A DNA stretch of 32,548 bases from Candidatus Zhuqueibacterota bacterium (GCA_016931935.1 JAFGDW010000081.1:1-32548), one strand, 5' to 3'; counted from the first letter of the stretch, positions 16,563-25,834 are shown. Notes: generated by a model not told the origin, from the sequence alone. Numbers and translations: made by a program.

Positions 16563-16652
16563 AAGTAATCATCCTGCGATCAAGTTCATTCTGTCAAAAA
16601 TTTTTTATAGTTATGGGATAATTTACTAATCCAATAAATAATGAGGCCATAA

Positions 16653-17750
16653 ATGAATATTTATATCAATAAACAATGCTATCTATTTTTGTTGTTATTT
16701 TTAGTCTCCATGATTTTAAATTCATATACACTTCCAGCACAAACACCAGCGGAAAACCTGCTGCTCAAAGATTATCGTCCGAAATCAATTTACAATACGT
16801 CAAAATCGTTTGTGCCAAAGGCGAAATATCCGATTATTGATATGCATTCCCATCCCTATGCCGAAACACAGGAACAGATTGCGCAATGGGTGAAAAATAT
16901 GGATGAAGTCGGCATTGAAAAAACAATCATCCTTACAATGGCAACCGGCGCCCGGTTCGATTCCATTTACGCTGCCTATGCCCAATATCCCGGCCGCTTT
17001 GATATCTGGTGCGGTTTCGATTATTCCGGCTACGATAAACCTGGTTTTGGACCCGCTGCCGTTAAAGAACTCGAGCGCTGTCATAAAGTCGGTGCCAAAG
17101 GTGTTGGCGAGCTGGGCGACAAAGGCAAAGGCATGTTTTATTGTGCGGTCAAAGCCTGGGGTATGCACTTTGATGACGCGCGCATGGATCCTTTACTGGA
17201 AAAGTGTGGCGAACTGAATATGCCCGTTAGCATCCATGTGGCCGATCCCATCTGGATGTATGAAAAAATGGATTCCACAAATGATGGTCTGATGAACGCT
17301 GTGGAATGGAGACTGGACAATCAACCTGATATTGTGGGACATAGCGGCATGATTGATATTCTTGAACGCGCTGTGAAAAAACATCCGCATACGAAATTTA
17401 TTGCCTGCCATTTTGCTAACTGCTCGTACGATCTGAATATCCTCGGAAGGCTATTGGACAGCTACCCAAATCTTTATGCCGACATCTCGGCCCGATATGC
17501 AGAAACCGCTCCAATCCCCAGATTCGTTGCCCAATTTTACAATAAATACCAGGATCGGCTTGTTTATGGGACGGATATGGGATTCGATACGGAGATGTAT
17601 CGAATTACATTTCGCATTCTGGAAACAACCGATGAACATTACTATGAAACGGGCCAGTTTGGTTACCATTGGGCATTGAATGGCTTCGGATTATCGGATA
17701 GAATTCTGGAAAAAGTCTATCGTAAAAATGCATTAAAAATTTTGAAATAG
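16653..17750 (+). CDS. Exported amidohydrolase (Amidohydro_2-type metal-dependent hydrolase)
   Basis: A 365-residue protein with an N-terminal signal peptide (to about residue 29, TLPAQ). It has the amidohydrolase TIM-barrel motif set: HSH (His65, His67) after IIDM, VSIHVADP, VGHSGM, ACHFANC and the late metal ligand in LVYGTDMGFD. These are the ligands of the Amidohydro_2 (PF04909) subfamily, which covers decarboxylases and lactonases. GAGG is five to eight bases before the ATG. Most Amidohydro_2 enzymes are cytoplasmic, so an exported member beside glycosidases is unusual. It is not of the NagA/AgaA deacetylase subfamily by motif, so I do not call it a GalNAc deacetylase. It could remove an acyl or uronic modification from the glycan; this is speculation. 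Confidence 0.85.
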   Translation: MNIYINKQCYLFLLLFLVSMILNSYTLPAQTPAENLLLKDYRPKSIYNTSKSFVPKAKYPIIDMHSHPYAETQEQIAQWVKNMDEVGIEKTIILTMATGARFDSIYAAYAQYPGRFDIWCGFDYSGYDKPGFGPAAVKELERCHKVGAKGVGELGDKGKGMFYCAVKAWGMHFDDARMDPLLEKCGELNMPVSIHVADPIWMYEKMDSTNDGLMNAVEWRLDNQPDIVGHSGMIDILERAVKKHPHTKFIACHFANCSYDLNILGRLLDSYPNLYADISARYAETAPIPRFVAQFYNKYQDRLVYGTDMGFDTEMYRITFRILETTDEHYYETGQFGYHWALNGFGLSDRILEKVYRKNALKILK

Positions 17751-17846
17751 TTTCCTTTGGTGATGATATTGGATAAATGCCGTTTCTGATAATTACCTTG
17801 TTGCTGATCGGAATTTATATTAGCAATTAATTATTTGGAGGAGAAG

Positions 17847-19913
17847 ATGAAGCTCAATTTATTTATGAAATTTCAGACGTTATTATATTCTGTATTAATA
17901 ATTTTATTTTTCACATCATGTACGACCATGCAGAAAGCGGGGGTACAAGTAAAGGGTGAGAATATTACGATCGATTTCAATAAAATCCTGTACAGCCGAA
18001 TTATAGCCAGGATCGATGGCAAGATGACGATTTTGGGCGGTTACTCACCATCCGAGACAGTTGTTATTTCGGGTAAAGAATTTAGCGACTTCGCATTTAC
18101 GGAAGCATCGAAGCAACAAATCAATGATAATATCGGTACTGGCACCCGGTACATTATCAAGGGGATGGATTCCGTGCTGACCAAAGAAATCTCGATTGTT
18201 ATGTACGATGATTTTCCCGGCATGGCAATTTACCAGGTCACGTATACCAATACTGGTGACGCCGAAATAACAATTGAAAACTGGACGAATAATCACTATC
18301 TGATTTCAGCAAACGCCGATACAGAAGAGCCGAAGTTCTGGTCATATCAGAGCGGCTCTTACGAACGCCGGCCCGATTGGGTGCTGCCGCTAAAACAGGG
18401 ATTTAAACAGCAAAATTATATGGGAATGAATGCTTCGGATTATGGCGGCGGCACACCGGTGAGCGATGTGTGGCGCAACGATGTCGGACTGGCCGTTGGG
18501 CACGTTGAGATGGTGCCGAAACTTGTCTCCATACCGATAACCATGCCAACTTCAGATCAGGCAACATTGGGATTGTCGTGCGAAACAAATAAAAAATTAA
18601 AACCCGGTGAAAGCTTCACCACGTTAAAAACATTTGTAGCTGTTCACACCGGCGATTATTTTCAATCACTTTCCGAATACCGGCGGTTTATGGTTAAACA
18701 GGATATTGAATTTAAAGTACCACCGCAGACCGTTTACGAACCTATCTGGTGTGCATGGGGGTATCAGCGGAATTTTACCATGAATCAAATATACGGCACG
18801 CTGCCCATGGTTAAAAGGTTGGGGTATGAATGGGTCGTCCTGGATGATGGTTACCAGACCGCAGAAGGCGACTGGTACCTGCTCAAGGATAAGTTTCCCA
18901 ATGGTGATCGTGACATGAAAAAGTTGACGGATAAAATTCACGCGGAGGGATTGAAAGCAAAGTTGTGGTGGGCGCCTCTGGCTGTGGATCCGGGAACGGA
19001 TTTGATAAAGCAACACCCGGACTATCTATTGCTCAACCAAGACGGCACCACGCAGGATATTAGCTGGTGGAATTCCTATTATTTATGTCCGGCCTATCCC
19101 GCCGTGCAGGAGTATACCAAAAATTTGGTCATTAAATTTATGAAAACCTGGGGCTTCGATGGATTGAAAATTGACGGCCAACACCTGAACGCGGCGCCGC
19201 CATGTTACAATAAGGCTCACAACCATGCTTACCCTGAAGAAAGTTTCGAAAAAGTGCCTGAATTTTTTAAGGTCATATATGAAACAGCACTTAATATTAA
19301 TCCTGACGCAGTCGTTGAAATTTGTCCATGCGGTACTTCCTATGCATTCCATACCATGCCGTACATGAATCAGCCTGTCGCTTCGGATCCGGAAAGTTCA
19401 TGGCAAATTCGGCTTAAAGGAAAAACATTAAAGGCGCTGATGGGGCCCTCTACAGCATACTATGGTGACCATGTGGAATTAAGCGATAATAGAGATGATT
19501 TTGCATCAACAGTTGGAATTGGCGGTGTGATCGGTACAAAATTCACCTGGCCTGTTGGCGCCAAAAAGAATTCCAAAATTGATCTGACGCCAGAGAAAGA
19601 AGCTGAATGGGATAAATGGATAAAAATCTATCGCATGAAAATGTTACCCACCGGCACTTATCTCGGCAGTCTGTACGACATTGGTTTTGATCGCCCTGAA
19701 GCACACGCGGTTCAAAAAGATGATCGGATGTATTACGCATTTTATGCGGACAACTGGGATGGCAAGGTCGAATTGCGTGGTCTCGAAAAAAAAGCGTATA
19801 AAATTTATGATTATGTAGATAACAAAGATTATGGCACTGTCACTGGGCCGATTGCAAAAATTGATGTTGCATTCAATAAGCATTTATTATTGGAAGCTGT
19901 GCCGAGTGAATAA
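17847..19913 (+). CDS. GH36-type alpha-galactosidase / alpha-N-acetylgalactosaminidase lipoprotein
   Basis: About 688 residues. ATG 17847 follows GGAGGAG by three bases; an in-frame TTG 12 bases upstream lies inside that site's region. A lipobox TSC gives lipidated Cys25. An N-terminal beta-sandwich (about 40-290) precedes a TIM barrel starting at EPIWCAWGYQRNF. GH36 landmarks are VVLDDGYQ, KLWWAPLAV, the nucleophile in GLKIDGQ (Asp443) and the acid/base in SDPESSWQ (Asp514). A small C-terminal beta domain follows. The family cleaves terminal alpha-galactose or alpha-N-acetylgalactosamine; with AgaS and KbaZ in the same window the N-acetyl form is attractive but not shown by a motif. As a lipoprotein it likely works in the periplasm or on the cell surface. 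Confidence 0.88.
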   Translation: MKLNLFMKFQTLLYSVLIILFFTSCTTMQKAGVQVKGENITIDFNKILYSRIIARIDGKMTILGGYSPSETVVISGKEFSDFAFTEASKQQINDNIGTGTRYIIKGMDSVLTKEISIVMYDDFPGMAIYQVTYTNTGDAEITIENWTNNHYLISANADTEEPKFWSYQSGSYERRPDWVLPLKQGFKQQNYMGMNASDYGGGTPVSDVWRNDVGLAVGHVEMVPKLVSIPITMPTSDQATLGLSCETNKKLKPGESFTTLKTFVAVHTGDYFQSLSEYRRFMVKQDIEFKVPPQTVYEPIWCAWGYQRNFTMNQIYGTLPMVKRLGYEWVVLDDGYQTAEGDWYLLKDKFPNGDRDMKKLTDKIHAEGLKAKLWWAPLAVDPGTDLIKQHPDYLLLNQDGTTQDISWWNSYYLCPAYPAVQEYTKNLVIKFMKTWGFDGLKIDGQHLNAAPPCYNKAHNHAYPEESFEKVPEFFKVIYETALNINPDAVVEICPCGTSYAFHTMPYMNQPVASDPESSWQIRLKGKTLKALMGPSTAYYGDHVELSDNRDDFASTVGIGGVIGTKFTWPVGAKKNSKIDLTPEKEAEWDKWIKIYRMKMLPTGTYLGSLYDIGFDRPEAHAVQKDDRMYYAFYADNWDGKVELRGLEKKAYKIYDYVDNKDYGTVTGPIAKIDVAFNKHLLLEAVPSE

Positions 19914-20022
19914 GTATTGTTCTCTTTGTTGGTTAATTGAAAATAAATGGAAGTGGTCAGTTTTCAGCGCAAAATGATATAAAATAGGTTGAGACAGATT
20001 CGTTGAATTTATTGTGACGGTT

Positions 20023-20113
20023 GAACATCCCCTGATTCTATCTCATAGCCCGCAAGCGGGTGAGATAGAATATTCCCACTTCGAAGATGGACGATTTTGA
20101 CCTGGGGATGTTC
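20023..20113. repeat. 91-bp nested inverted-repeat element
   Basis: The outer arms GAACATCCCC (20023-20032) and GGGGATGTTC (20104-20113) are a perfect 10-bp inverted repeat. Within them ATTCTATCTCA (20035-20045) pairs perfectly with TGAGATAGAAT (20061-20071), capped by CCCGC/GCGGG (20049-20060) with a three-base bulge. A third small palindrome, CTTCGAAG, lies at 20079-20086. The whole folds as a branched structure. It sits in the 290-bp gap between the GH36 gene and kbaZ. No open frame or transposase is seen. It may be a MITE/REP-type element or a structured RNA leader of kbaZ. Confidence 0.6.
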
Positions 20114-20203
20114 TCATTGCTCATATATTTTTCGCAAAGAATCCAAAATTATTCTTTCGTGCAAACCATTTTGCATACTCAAGCATAAATATACTGGACA
20201 AAA

Positions 20204-21508
20204 ATGACTGATACATTAAAAAACATTGTCAAGGCGCACAAGCAGGGAGATGCTGTTGGCATTTACTCTGTCTGTTCCGCAAACCAATACGTGCTTGAAG
20301 CATCCATGAATCAGGCCAAACAAGACGACAGCGTTCTGCTGATCGAATCGACATCGAATCAGGTCGACCAATTCGGCGGGTACATGAATATGACGCCGGA
20401 TCAGTTTGTTTCCTATGTCCATTCGATTTGTCAACGCATGGATTTTCCTGCCGAGCAGGTCATTCTCGGTGGCGACCATCTGGGGCCAAATGTATGGCAA
20501 GGTAAACCTTCAGACGAAGCGATGAAGTTAGCTCGGGATCTAATAAAAGCGTACGTGCTTGCAGGCTACACGAAAATTCATCTGGATACGAGCATACGTT
20601 GTGCCGATGATCCGGGCGACAAAAATACGCCGTTAGCAACCGAAACCATTGCTGAACGTGCTGCTCAACTTTGTGAAGTCGCTGAACAAACGTCTGCTTC
20701 ATTTAAAAACAAACCATTATATATTGTCGGAACAGAAGTGCCGACCCCCGGTGGCGCCCGGGAAGAATTGACCGAATTGATACCAACAAAAATCGATGAT
20801 CTGCAGGATTCAATTGAGTTGACAAAACAGGCGTTTTATGACCGTCATTTGCAGGACGCCTGGGAGCGTGTGATTGCAGTGGTTGTTCAGCCGGGAGTTG
20901 AATTTGGAGATTTATCGGTGGTCGATTATGACCGTTCCAAAGCCTGGGAATTGATACATTTTATTGAAAGATATCACTTTGTTTATGAAGCGCACTCTAC
21001 CGATTATCAGTTGCCACCTAAATTGAAGGAACTTGTCGAAGATCATTTCGCGATCCTGAAAGTCGGGCCCGGACTAACATTTGCACTGCGTGAAGCTATT
21101 TTTGCGCTGGCTCAAATGGAGCGGGAACTCATGCAATTACATCGTGGATTATCCGCATCGAATATTATCGATGTCATCGATGATGTCATGCTAAATAAAT
21201 CGGAATATTGGAAAAAACACTACCATGGTAATGAGCAGGAGTTGGCATATGCCAGGAAATACAGTTATAGCGATCGAATACGATATTATTGGCCGGCAGC
21301 AGAAATTCAGGCAGCATTACACGTGCTAATTCAGAATCTGGATAAATTAGCAATCCCGTTTACGCTATTAGGCCAGTATATGCCCAATCAATATTGGGCT
21401 ATCCGAAATGGGAAAATCAAAGCTAGTCCGGTTCACCTGATCCACCACAAGATACAGGAAATTGTGTCAATTTATGCATCAGCGACAAACCAAAGTTCAG
21501 GAGTATAG
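20204..21508 (+). CDS. kbaZ: KbaZ/GatZ, tagatose-1,6-bisphosphate aldolase non-catalytic subunit
   Basis: A 434-residue protein that resembles E. coli KbaZ along its full length: GIYSVCSAN near the start, LLIESTSNQVDQFGGYMNMTP, LGGDHLGPNVWQ, YTKIHLDTSI, GTEVPTPGGA, VVQPGVEFGD, YEAHSTDYQ, FAILKVGPGLTFALREA, and SYSDRIRYYWP. KbaZ/GatZ stabilises and activates the class II aldolase KbaY/GatY, which splits tagatose-1,6-bisphosphate to dihydroxyacetone phosphate and glyceraldehyde-3-phosphate. No KbaY is encoded in this window. A half-site-like TTTCGTGCAAA lies about 40 bp before the ATG, but it is too weak to call an operator. Some GatZ-like proteins have been suggested to have other sugar-phosphate roles. 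Confidence 0.92.
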   Translation: MTDTLKNIVKAHKQGDAVGIYSVCSANQYVLEASMNQAKQDDSVLLIESTSNQVDQFGGYMNMTPDQFVSYVHSICQRMDFPAEQVILGGDHLGPNVWQGKPSDEAMKLARDLIKAYVLAGYTKIHLDTSIRCADDPGDKNTPLATETIAERAAQLCEVAEQTSASFKNKPLYIVGTEVPTPGGAREELTELIPTKIDDLQDSIELTKQAFYDRHLQDAWERVIAVVVQPGVEFGDLSVVDYDRSKAWELIHFIERYHFVYEAHSTDYQLPPKLKELVEDHFAILKVGPGLTFALREAIFALAQMERELMQLHRGLSASNIIDVIDDVMLNKSEYWKKHYHGNEQELAYARKYSYSDRIRYYWPAAEIQAALHVLIQNLDKLAIPFTLLGQYMPNQYWAIRNGKIKASPVHLIHHKIQEIVSIYASATNQSSGV

Positions 21509-21657
21509 CATTTGCCCTTGCCCTGCACCACAGGCGCATTTCCGACTTTCAGGGCGTAAATACGCCGAGCAGAAATCCACGCAATTCTCGTCATCCATGT
21601 TCCCTTTTTTAAACCAGTGCAATTGCTCTTAACATAATTAAAGTCTGAGGAATCAAT
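21509..21657. repeat. Intergenic palindrome-rich segment, possible dispersed repeat
   Basis: This 149-bp gap is richer in G+C than typical intergenic DNA here and contains GGCGTAAATACGCC (21553-21566), a perfect 6-bp-arm palindrome, plus repeated GCCCT blocks (21514-21525). The minus strand stays open through it, but the frame reads into both flanking genes and looks incidental. It resembles a dispersed intergenic repeat; no family can be assigned from the sequence alone. Confidence 0.35.
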
Positions 21658-23658
21658 ATGAAAAAAAACATAATTCTTTTTTCCATGGCGTTGCTGGTTG
21701 CTTGCGGCACCCAAAACGACAAAGCACAAAACTGGACACATTATGTCAGAATCGCAGGACATGGCCTCTCCTTGTCCACGGTTGACTCCATTATTAAAGA
21801 TGCCAAAGATACACACCTGTTTGGTTTTGAAGTAGATAACAGCCTGACCGGTTATTACGAAAGTTTTCTTGATCCAACCGACAAATTAAAAGCAATTAAA
21901 GCGTTGGCCGATTCAACCCATAAAATTGGAAATTACGCATTCGTTTACACAGAAGGACTCGAAACCATCACGGCAGAATGCGATAAAAAAGAACATACCT
22001 TCTTTAAAGATCATCCGGACTGGGTGCAGCGCGATATTACCGATCGACCGGCTGTTTTTGGTGGCGGCACAGCGTTCTGGATTTCCGAGGGAGATGAAGA
22101 CGTCTGGATTAGCCCGTTCGCTACCGAGTGGCGAAAAATCTATATGGAGCGTATCCGACAGATTGCCGCTACGGGAATCGATGGGATATTTATCGATATT
22201 CCCTATTGGATGACGCATTTCGATGGTTGGGAAGACACATGGGCCAGCTTTGATGATTATACAGTCGCAGCTTTCAAAGACCTCACAGGCCTTGATGCAA
22301 AGACAGATATCAAATTAGGTGACTTTGCAGATCCCGGATTTATTAAATGGGTAGATTTCCGCATGGCAGCGCTGACAGACTTCATGAAAGATGTCAATGC
22401 CAATGCCAAATCTGTAAACCCGAAATGCATGGTCATCGCAGAAATTTATCCGGGCATTGATGAATCCGCTGTGCGTGTTGGCGCGGATGTCTATCAAATG
22501 TACCAGGTTGTCGATGCTATCGGACATGAGTATAGCGGTGGCGGCGGAAACGCTGCTTCGAAAAATCCGCTTGACTGGATGTCCCGCATGACTGGCCTGT
22601 ACACCTTCTGTGCATTTGCTGAGGGGAAAGCCACCTGGATGCTGAGCTATTCCTGGAGTCAGCGTCAGGAGAACATTGTTCCCGGCGAGGCCATTAAAAA
22701 TCTGATGCTGTCCAACGTCATGGCCGGCGCCAATTGCTGGGACGCAGCGGGGCATGTGATGTCTGGCTCTAATGATATTGAAACGCGGAAAACAGTGTTC
22801 AAATGGATTGCCGAGCATGAGCAGACGTTTTACAAACCCCGAAAAACAATCAAGCCGATTGGCGTCTATTTTTCTGACAAGACCAGAAATTATTTTGCTG
22901 ATGATTTCATTGCATCATACCAGGGCATTATGTATCTGCTTCTGCAATCCCATCTTGAATTTGAAATCGTTACACCGCGAACACTGAGTAAATTTTGCGG
23001 CGAACTGCTGATCCTTCCCGATGTAAAATGTGTAAGTGATGAAGAGATGAACAATTTCAGCCAATATGTCAGCAATGGAAATGTCTTATATATCACGGCC
23101 GAGAGTGGCACGAATGATCCATCCCGGAAGCTGCGTTCGGAAAATCCGTTGCACAAATTATTAGGTATCGATGCTTCTGCTAGAAAGCTTTCATTAACAT
23201 CAGCAAACAGGTTTGTGTACAATCCCGTATGTCCGGGCAAAGCGTATTTTGATGAAACCGAAAAACAATATAACGAATTTGGCTGGACTGGTTCGGTGCA
23301 AGGTGCTACTTTCGAATCGATGCGCCAGCAATTTGTCCGCGAACTTACCAATGAAGTTGGCTATAAGCCCGCTGTCATGGTGAATGCCTCCCCATTTGTT
23401 TCAAGCCAAACGGCTGTCGTCGATGGCAAAACGCATGTGTTCATCGCCAATTTTAAAGGCCTCAAAAAGAATGAAATCGCAGTACAACTGTCAGAAAACA
23501 ACGTTACTATCGAGTTTCAGGCGTCACAAAATGCAAGCGTATTTGGCTTGCCGTTCCTGGGGCAAGTTGAAAAAATTCAAACAACCTGGGAAAGCGGTAA
23601 CCTGAAATGTACGATACCTGAAATTGGGAAAGGCATGGTGGTCTGGGTTGAAGAATAA
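21658..23658 (+). CDS. GH42-like TIM-barrel lipoprotein with GATase-like domain (1)
   Basis: A 666-residue lipoprotein (lipobox VAC, Cys16), with GAGGA eight bases before the ATG. The N-terminal 400 residues look like a glycosidase TIM barrel: FGFEVDN, DGIFIDIPYW (Asp180), CMVIAEIYPG (Glu262), and a tryptophan-rich SYSWSQR segment. From about 400 on, IGVYFSDKTRNYF, LLILPDVKCVSDEEMNNF and GNVLYITAESG match the class I glutamine-amidotransferase-like trimerisation domain of GH42 beta-galactosidases. A beta-rich tail follows. The usual GH42 N-terminal signature is not evident, so it may belong to a relative or a new family. It is followed after 22 bp by a paralog of the same layout and likely acts on the same glycan outside the cytoplasm. 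Confidence 0.68.
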   Translation: MKKNIILFSMALLVACGTQNDKAQNWTHYVRIAGHGLSLSTVDSIIKDAKDTHLFGFEVDNSLTGYYESFLDPTDKLKAIKALADSTHKIGNYAFVYTEGLETITAECDKKEHTFFKDHPDWVQRDITDRPAVFGGGTAFWISEGDEDVWISPFATEWRKIYMERIRQIAATGIDGIFIDIPYWMTHFDGWEDTWASFDDYTVAAFKDLTGLDAKTDIKLGDFADPGFIKWVDFRMAALTDFMKDVNANAKSVNPKCMVIAEIYPGIDESAVRVGADVYQMYQVVDAIGHEYSGGGGNAASKNPLDWMSRMTGLYTFCAFAEGKATWMLSYSWSQRQENIVPGEAIKNLMLSNVMAGANCWDAAGHVMSGSNDIETRKTVFKWIAEHEQTFYKPRKTIKPIGVYFSDKTRNYFADDFIASYQGIMYLLLQSHLEFEIVTPRTLSKFCGELLILPDVKCVSDEEMNNFSQYVSNGNVLYITAESGTNDPSRKLRSENPLHKLLGIDASARKLSLTSANRFVYNPVCPGKAYFDETEKQYNEFGWTGSVQGATFESMRQQFVRELTNEVGYKPAVMVNASPFVSSQTAVVDGKTHVFIANFKGLKKNEIAVQLSENNVTIEFQASQNASVFGLPFLGQVEKIQTTWESGNLKCTIPEIGKGMVVWVEE

Positions 23659-23680
23659 TTCTTTTAATAAGGAAAACAAT

Positions 23681-25834
23681 ATGAAAAATTATATCCGTTT
23701 TGGAATGTTTTTGATTTTACTCACCATCAAGTTATCCTGCACCCAAAAAAAACATGAGTGGAAACCAATAGCCGATTGGGGACATTGGCGTCTCGGACAT
23801 CGGTCCAATCTTGAGTTTCTGGAAAAGAACCATTTTACGGTAACATTCGGTCAGGGCGCCCCTAATTTTGAAAGCGTCACCCGGGCTGAGTTTGATAAGG
23901 CGCTCCGGGAGTCGAAAGCGTTTAACGATTCATATCATGATAAAGGATACATCGTTTTACGTTATTTATCGACATCGCTTAACGGTGAGTCGGAAACGCC
24001 AACTTCACAACCGAAGAAGGAGCAGATTGATCTGTTGAAATTTTACAATGAACGTTGGAATGATTTTGCCGACTACATTGGAGAGAAACCTGCTGAAGAT
24101 CCGGCCACATGGATGATGGTGCATCCGGACGGCAGTTTTCCTTATTACCGTTATGCGCCCTACGGAAAGGAACCGGATCAGGGATTCGAAGCCTGGGGCG
24201 TGCCAGCAAATCCGGATTATGTAAGATACATGGAAGGCAAAGTGCAGGCACAGGCTGAAACCGGAATCGACGGCTCATATGTCGACTGGACACAGATTGC
24301 TGGCGGTACGAGCTACGATCCTTACACAAGAACTGATTTTATCACGTATTTGACAGAATTCATTCCGGCAGATGTCTCGGAAAAAAAATATGGGACATCA
24401 GATTATGCTAATATTCAGTTACCGACAAAACGGGGTGAGCCATTCTGGATGGAATGGATCACCTATCGCTGTCATTCGGTGGCGCAATTTCACGACCATT
24501 TGCGTAGCTATGCCCGGAAATACAATCCATATTTCATGATTTCCGGAAATATCTTCGGCGGCTTTGGGTACGGCCCAATCGCTTACGACGCCGCCGGCAA
24601 CATGGAAATGCTGGGTAAAGTGGATGATTTTATCTATTCCGAAATTCAGGAGTTTTTGGACAGCGCTCCGCGGAAGCGGGACGATGGCATGAAGATCACT
24701 AACAGCCCGGCGTTGAAATTTCTCGCGGCAGCGTCGCATGGGAAACCGGTCATTGTGTACGCAACCGAGATTACGCCACCGATCTTCCCCAATCCAACCG
24801 AAAAGTGCCTGAGTGCAATGGCGCAGATCAACATCGCCGAAGCTGCGGCCAATCATGCCATTTTCCGGGAAAAGCGGGAAACGCCTCCGGGCGCAACGGC
24901 AATACATAATTTCCTGGCTGCCAATGAAAGCAGTTTGTCAGGCGCGCACCTGCACAGCAATGTCGGCATTCTCGCCTCACTGACTCAATACCTGGCGGAT
25001 GAGCAGAGCTTTGCATTTACCGCATCCCGGGTGTTAGCGGACCGTGGCATCACCCATACCATGCTCGTAGAAGACGACCTGCTGAGCGATGTTCATAAAC
25101 AATTTGATTTAATCGTCCTGCCATATCTCCCACTGCTAAGCGTTGAAAAGCAGACAGCCCTGAAACGTTACGTTGAAAACGGAGGCTCACTGCTAGTTTT
25201 GGGCGAAACAGGAAAAAAGGATCAGTATAACCTGCCACATGCTGACATTCCATTGGCAGCGCTATTTGGCAAAGGCTATCCAAATGAATTAACCAGCATT
25301 CAAGTAGGTTCAGGAAAGGCATGCTTTGTCCCCCTGGCTATTCCCAAATCACGCTTTCGGATTCCTACTAAAACCAAAGGTGAATTTACTACGTTTGGCC
25401 CCACGATGGCAGATTTATTCGCCGACATTCCTGAAGGCTATACGCGCGGTCGAATCGATCCTGCCTTAATGCAGAAACTGGAGACTGTCGCCGATCAGAT
25501 CATTACACAATTCAATGGCAACCTTACGCGTCTTGTGAAGCCGCAACCGTATCTTGAAATGACGACCATGATGCAAAAGAGTGACGACCGCATGCTGGTT
25601 CACCTGGTGAATTATGATGTCACCGTAGATGGTGTTATCACACCGGCTAAAAATGTTGACATCCAATTAATGCTTCCAAAGGGTAAGCAGATCAAGAGTC
25701 TCATGTTTAACGGCATGCTTTCAGAACTTAGTCCGGTTGAGTTTGATAGCAAACGTTTTGCCGACCGGGACATGATAATTTTTAGTGTAGATCAGGTTGA
25801 TGTTTATGGTCTTGCAGTTGTGCAATTACAATAA
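23681..25834 (+). CDS. GH42-like TIM-barrel lipoprotein with GATase-like domain (2)
   Basis: About 717 residues. ATG 23681 is chosen because AAGGA precedes it and a lipoprotein signal follows (lipobox LSC, Cys20); upstream in-frame codons overlap the previous gene. The barrel contains GIDGSYVDWTQ (Asp202), FMISGNIFGG, and DDFIYSEIQEF (Glu321), with many aromatic residues suited to sugar binding. The segment LHSNVGILASLTQYLADEQ, then FDLIVLPYLPLLSVEKQTAL and GGSLLVLGETG form the GH42-type GATase-like domain (about 430-530). A beta-rich domain ends the protein. Similar order to the preceding gene but clearly divergent, so an old duplication or two related activities. Substrate is unknown. Confidence 0.68.
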   Translation: MKNYIRFGMFLILLTIKLSCTQKKHEWKPIADWGHWRLGHRSNLEFLEKNHFTVTFGQGAPNFESVTRAEFDKALRESKAFNDSYHDKGYIVLRYLSTSLNGESETPTSQPKKEQIDLLKFYNERWNDFADYIGEKPAEDPATWMMVHPDGSFPYYRYAPYGKEPDQGFEAWGVPANPDYVRYMEGKVQAQAETGIDGSYVDWTQIAGGTSYDPYTRTDFITYLTEFIPADVSEKKYGTSDYANIQLPTKRGEPFWMEWITYRCHSVAQFHDHLRSYARKYNPYFMISGNIFGGFGYGPIAYDAAGNMEMLGKVDDFIYSEIQEFLDSAPRKRDDGMKITNSPALKFLAAASHGKPVIVYATEITPPIFPNPTEKCLSAMAQINIAEAAANHAIFREKRETPPGATAIHNFLAANESSLSGAHLHSNVGILASLTQYLADEQSFAFTASRVLADRGITHTMLVEDDLLSDVHKQFDLIVLPYLPLLSVEKQTALKRYVENGGSLLVLGETGKKDQYNLPHADIPLAALFGKGYPNELTSIQVGSGKACFVPLAIPKSRFRIPTKTKGEFTTFGPTMADLFADIPEGYTRGRIDPALMQKLETVADQIITQFNGNLTRLVKPQPYLEMTTMMQKSDDRMLVHLVNYDVTVDGVITPAKNVDIQLMLPKGKQIKSLMFNGMLSELSPVEFDSKRFADRDMIIFSVDQVDVYGLAVVQLQ

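Noticed and set aside
16653..17750. GalNAc-6-phosphate deacetylase (AgaA/NagA)
   Set aside because: The protein is exported and its metal motifs are of the Amidohydro_2 type; phosphorylated sugars are in the cytoplasm.
21472..21816. Minus-strand open frame over the kbaZ/GH42-like spacer
   Set aside because: It overlaps both flanking genes, has no ribosome site and no recognisable domain; more likely a by-product of the spacer composition.
22315..22818. Long minus-strand open frame inside the first GH42-like gene
   Set aside because: It is a shadow of a well-supported gene, without ribosome site or recognisable motif.
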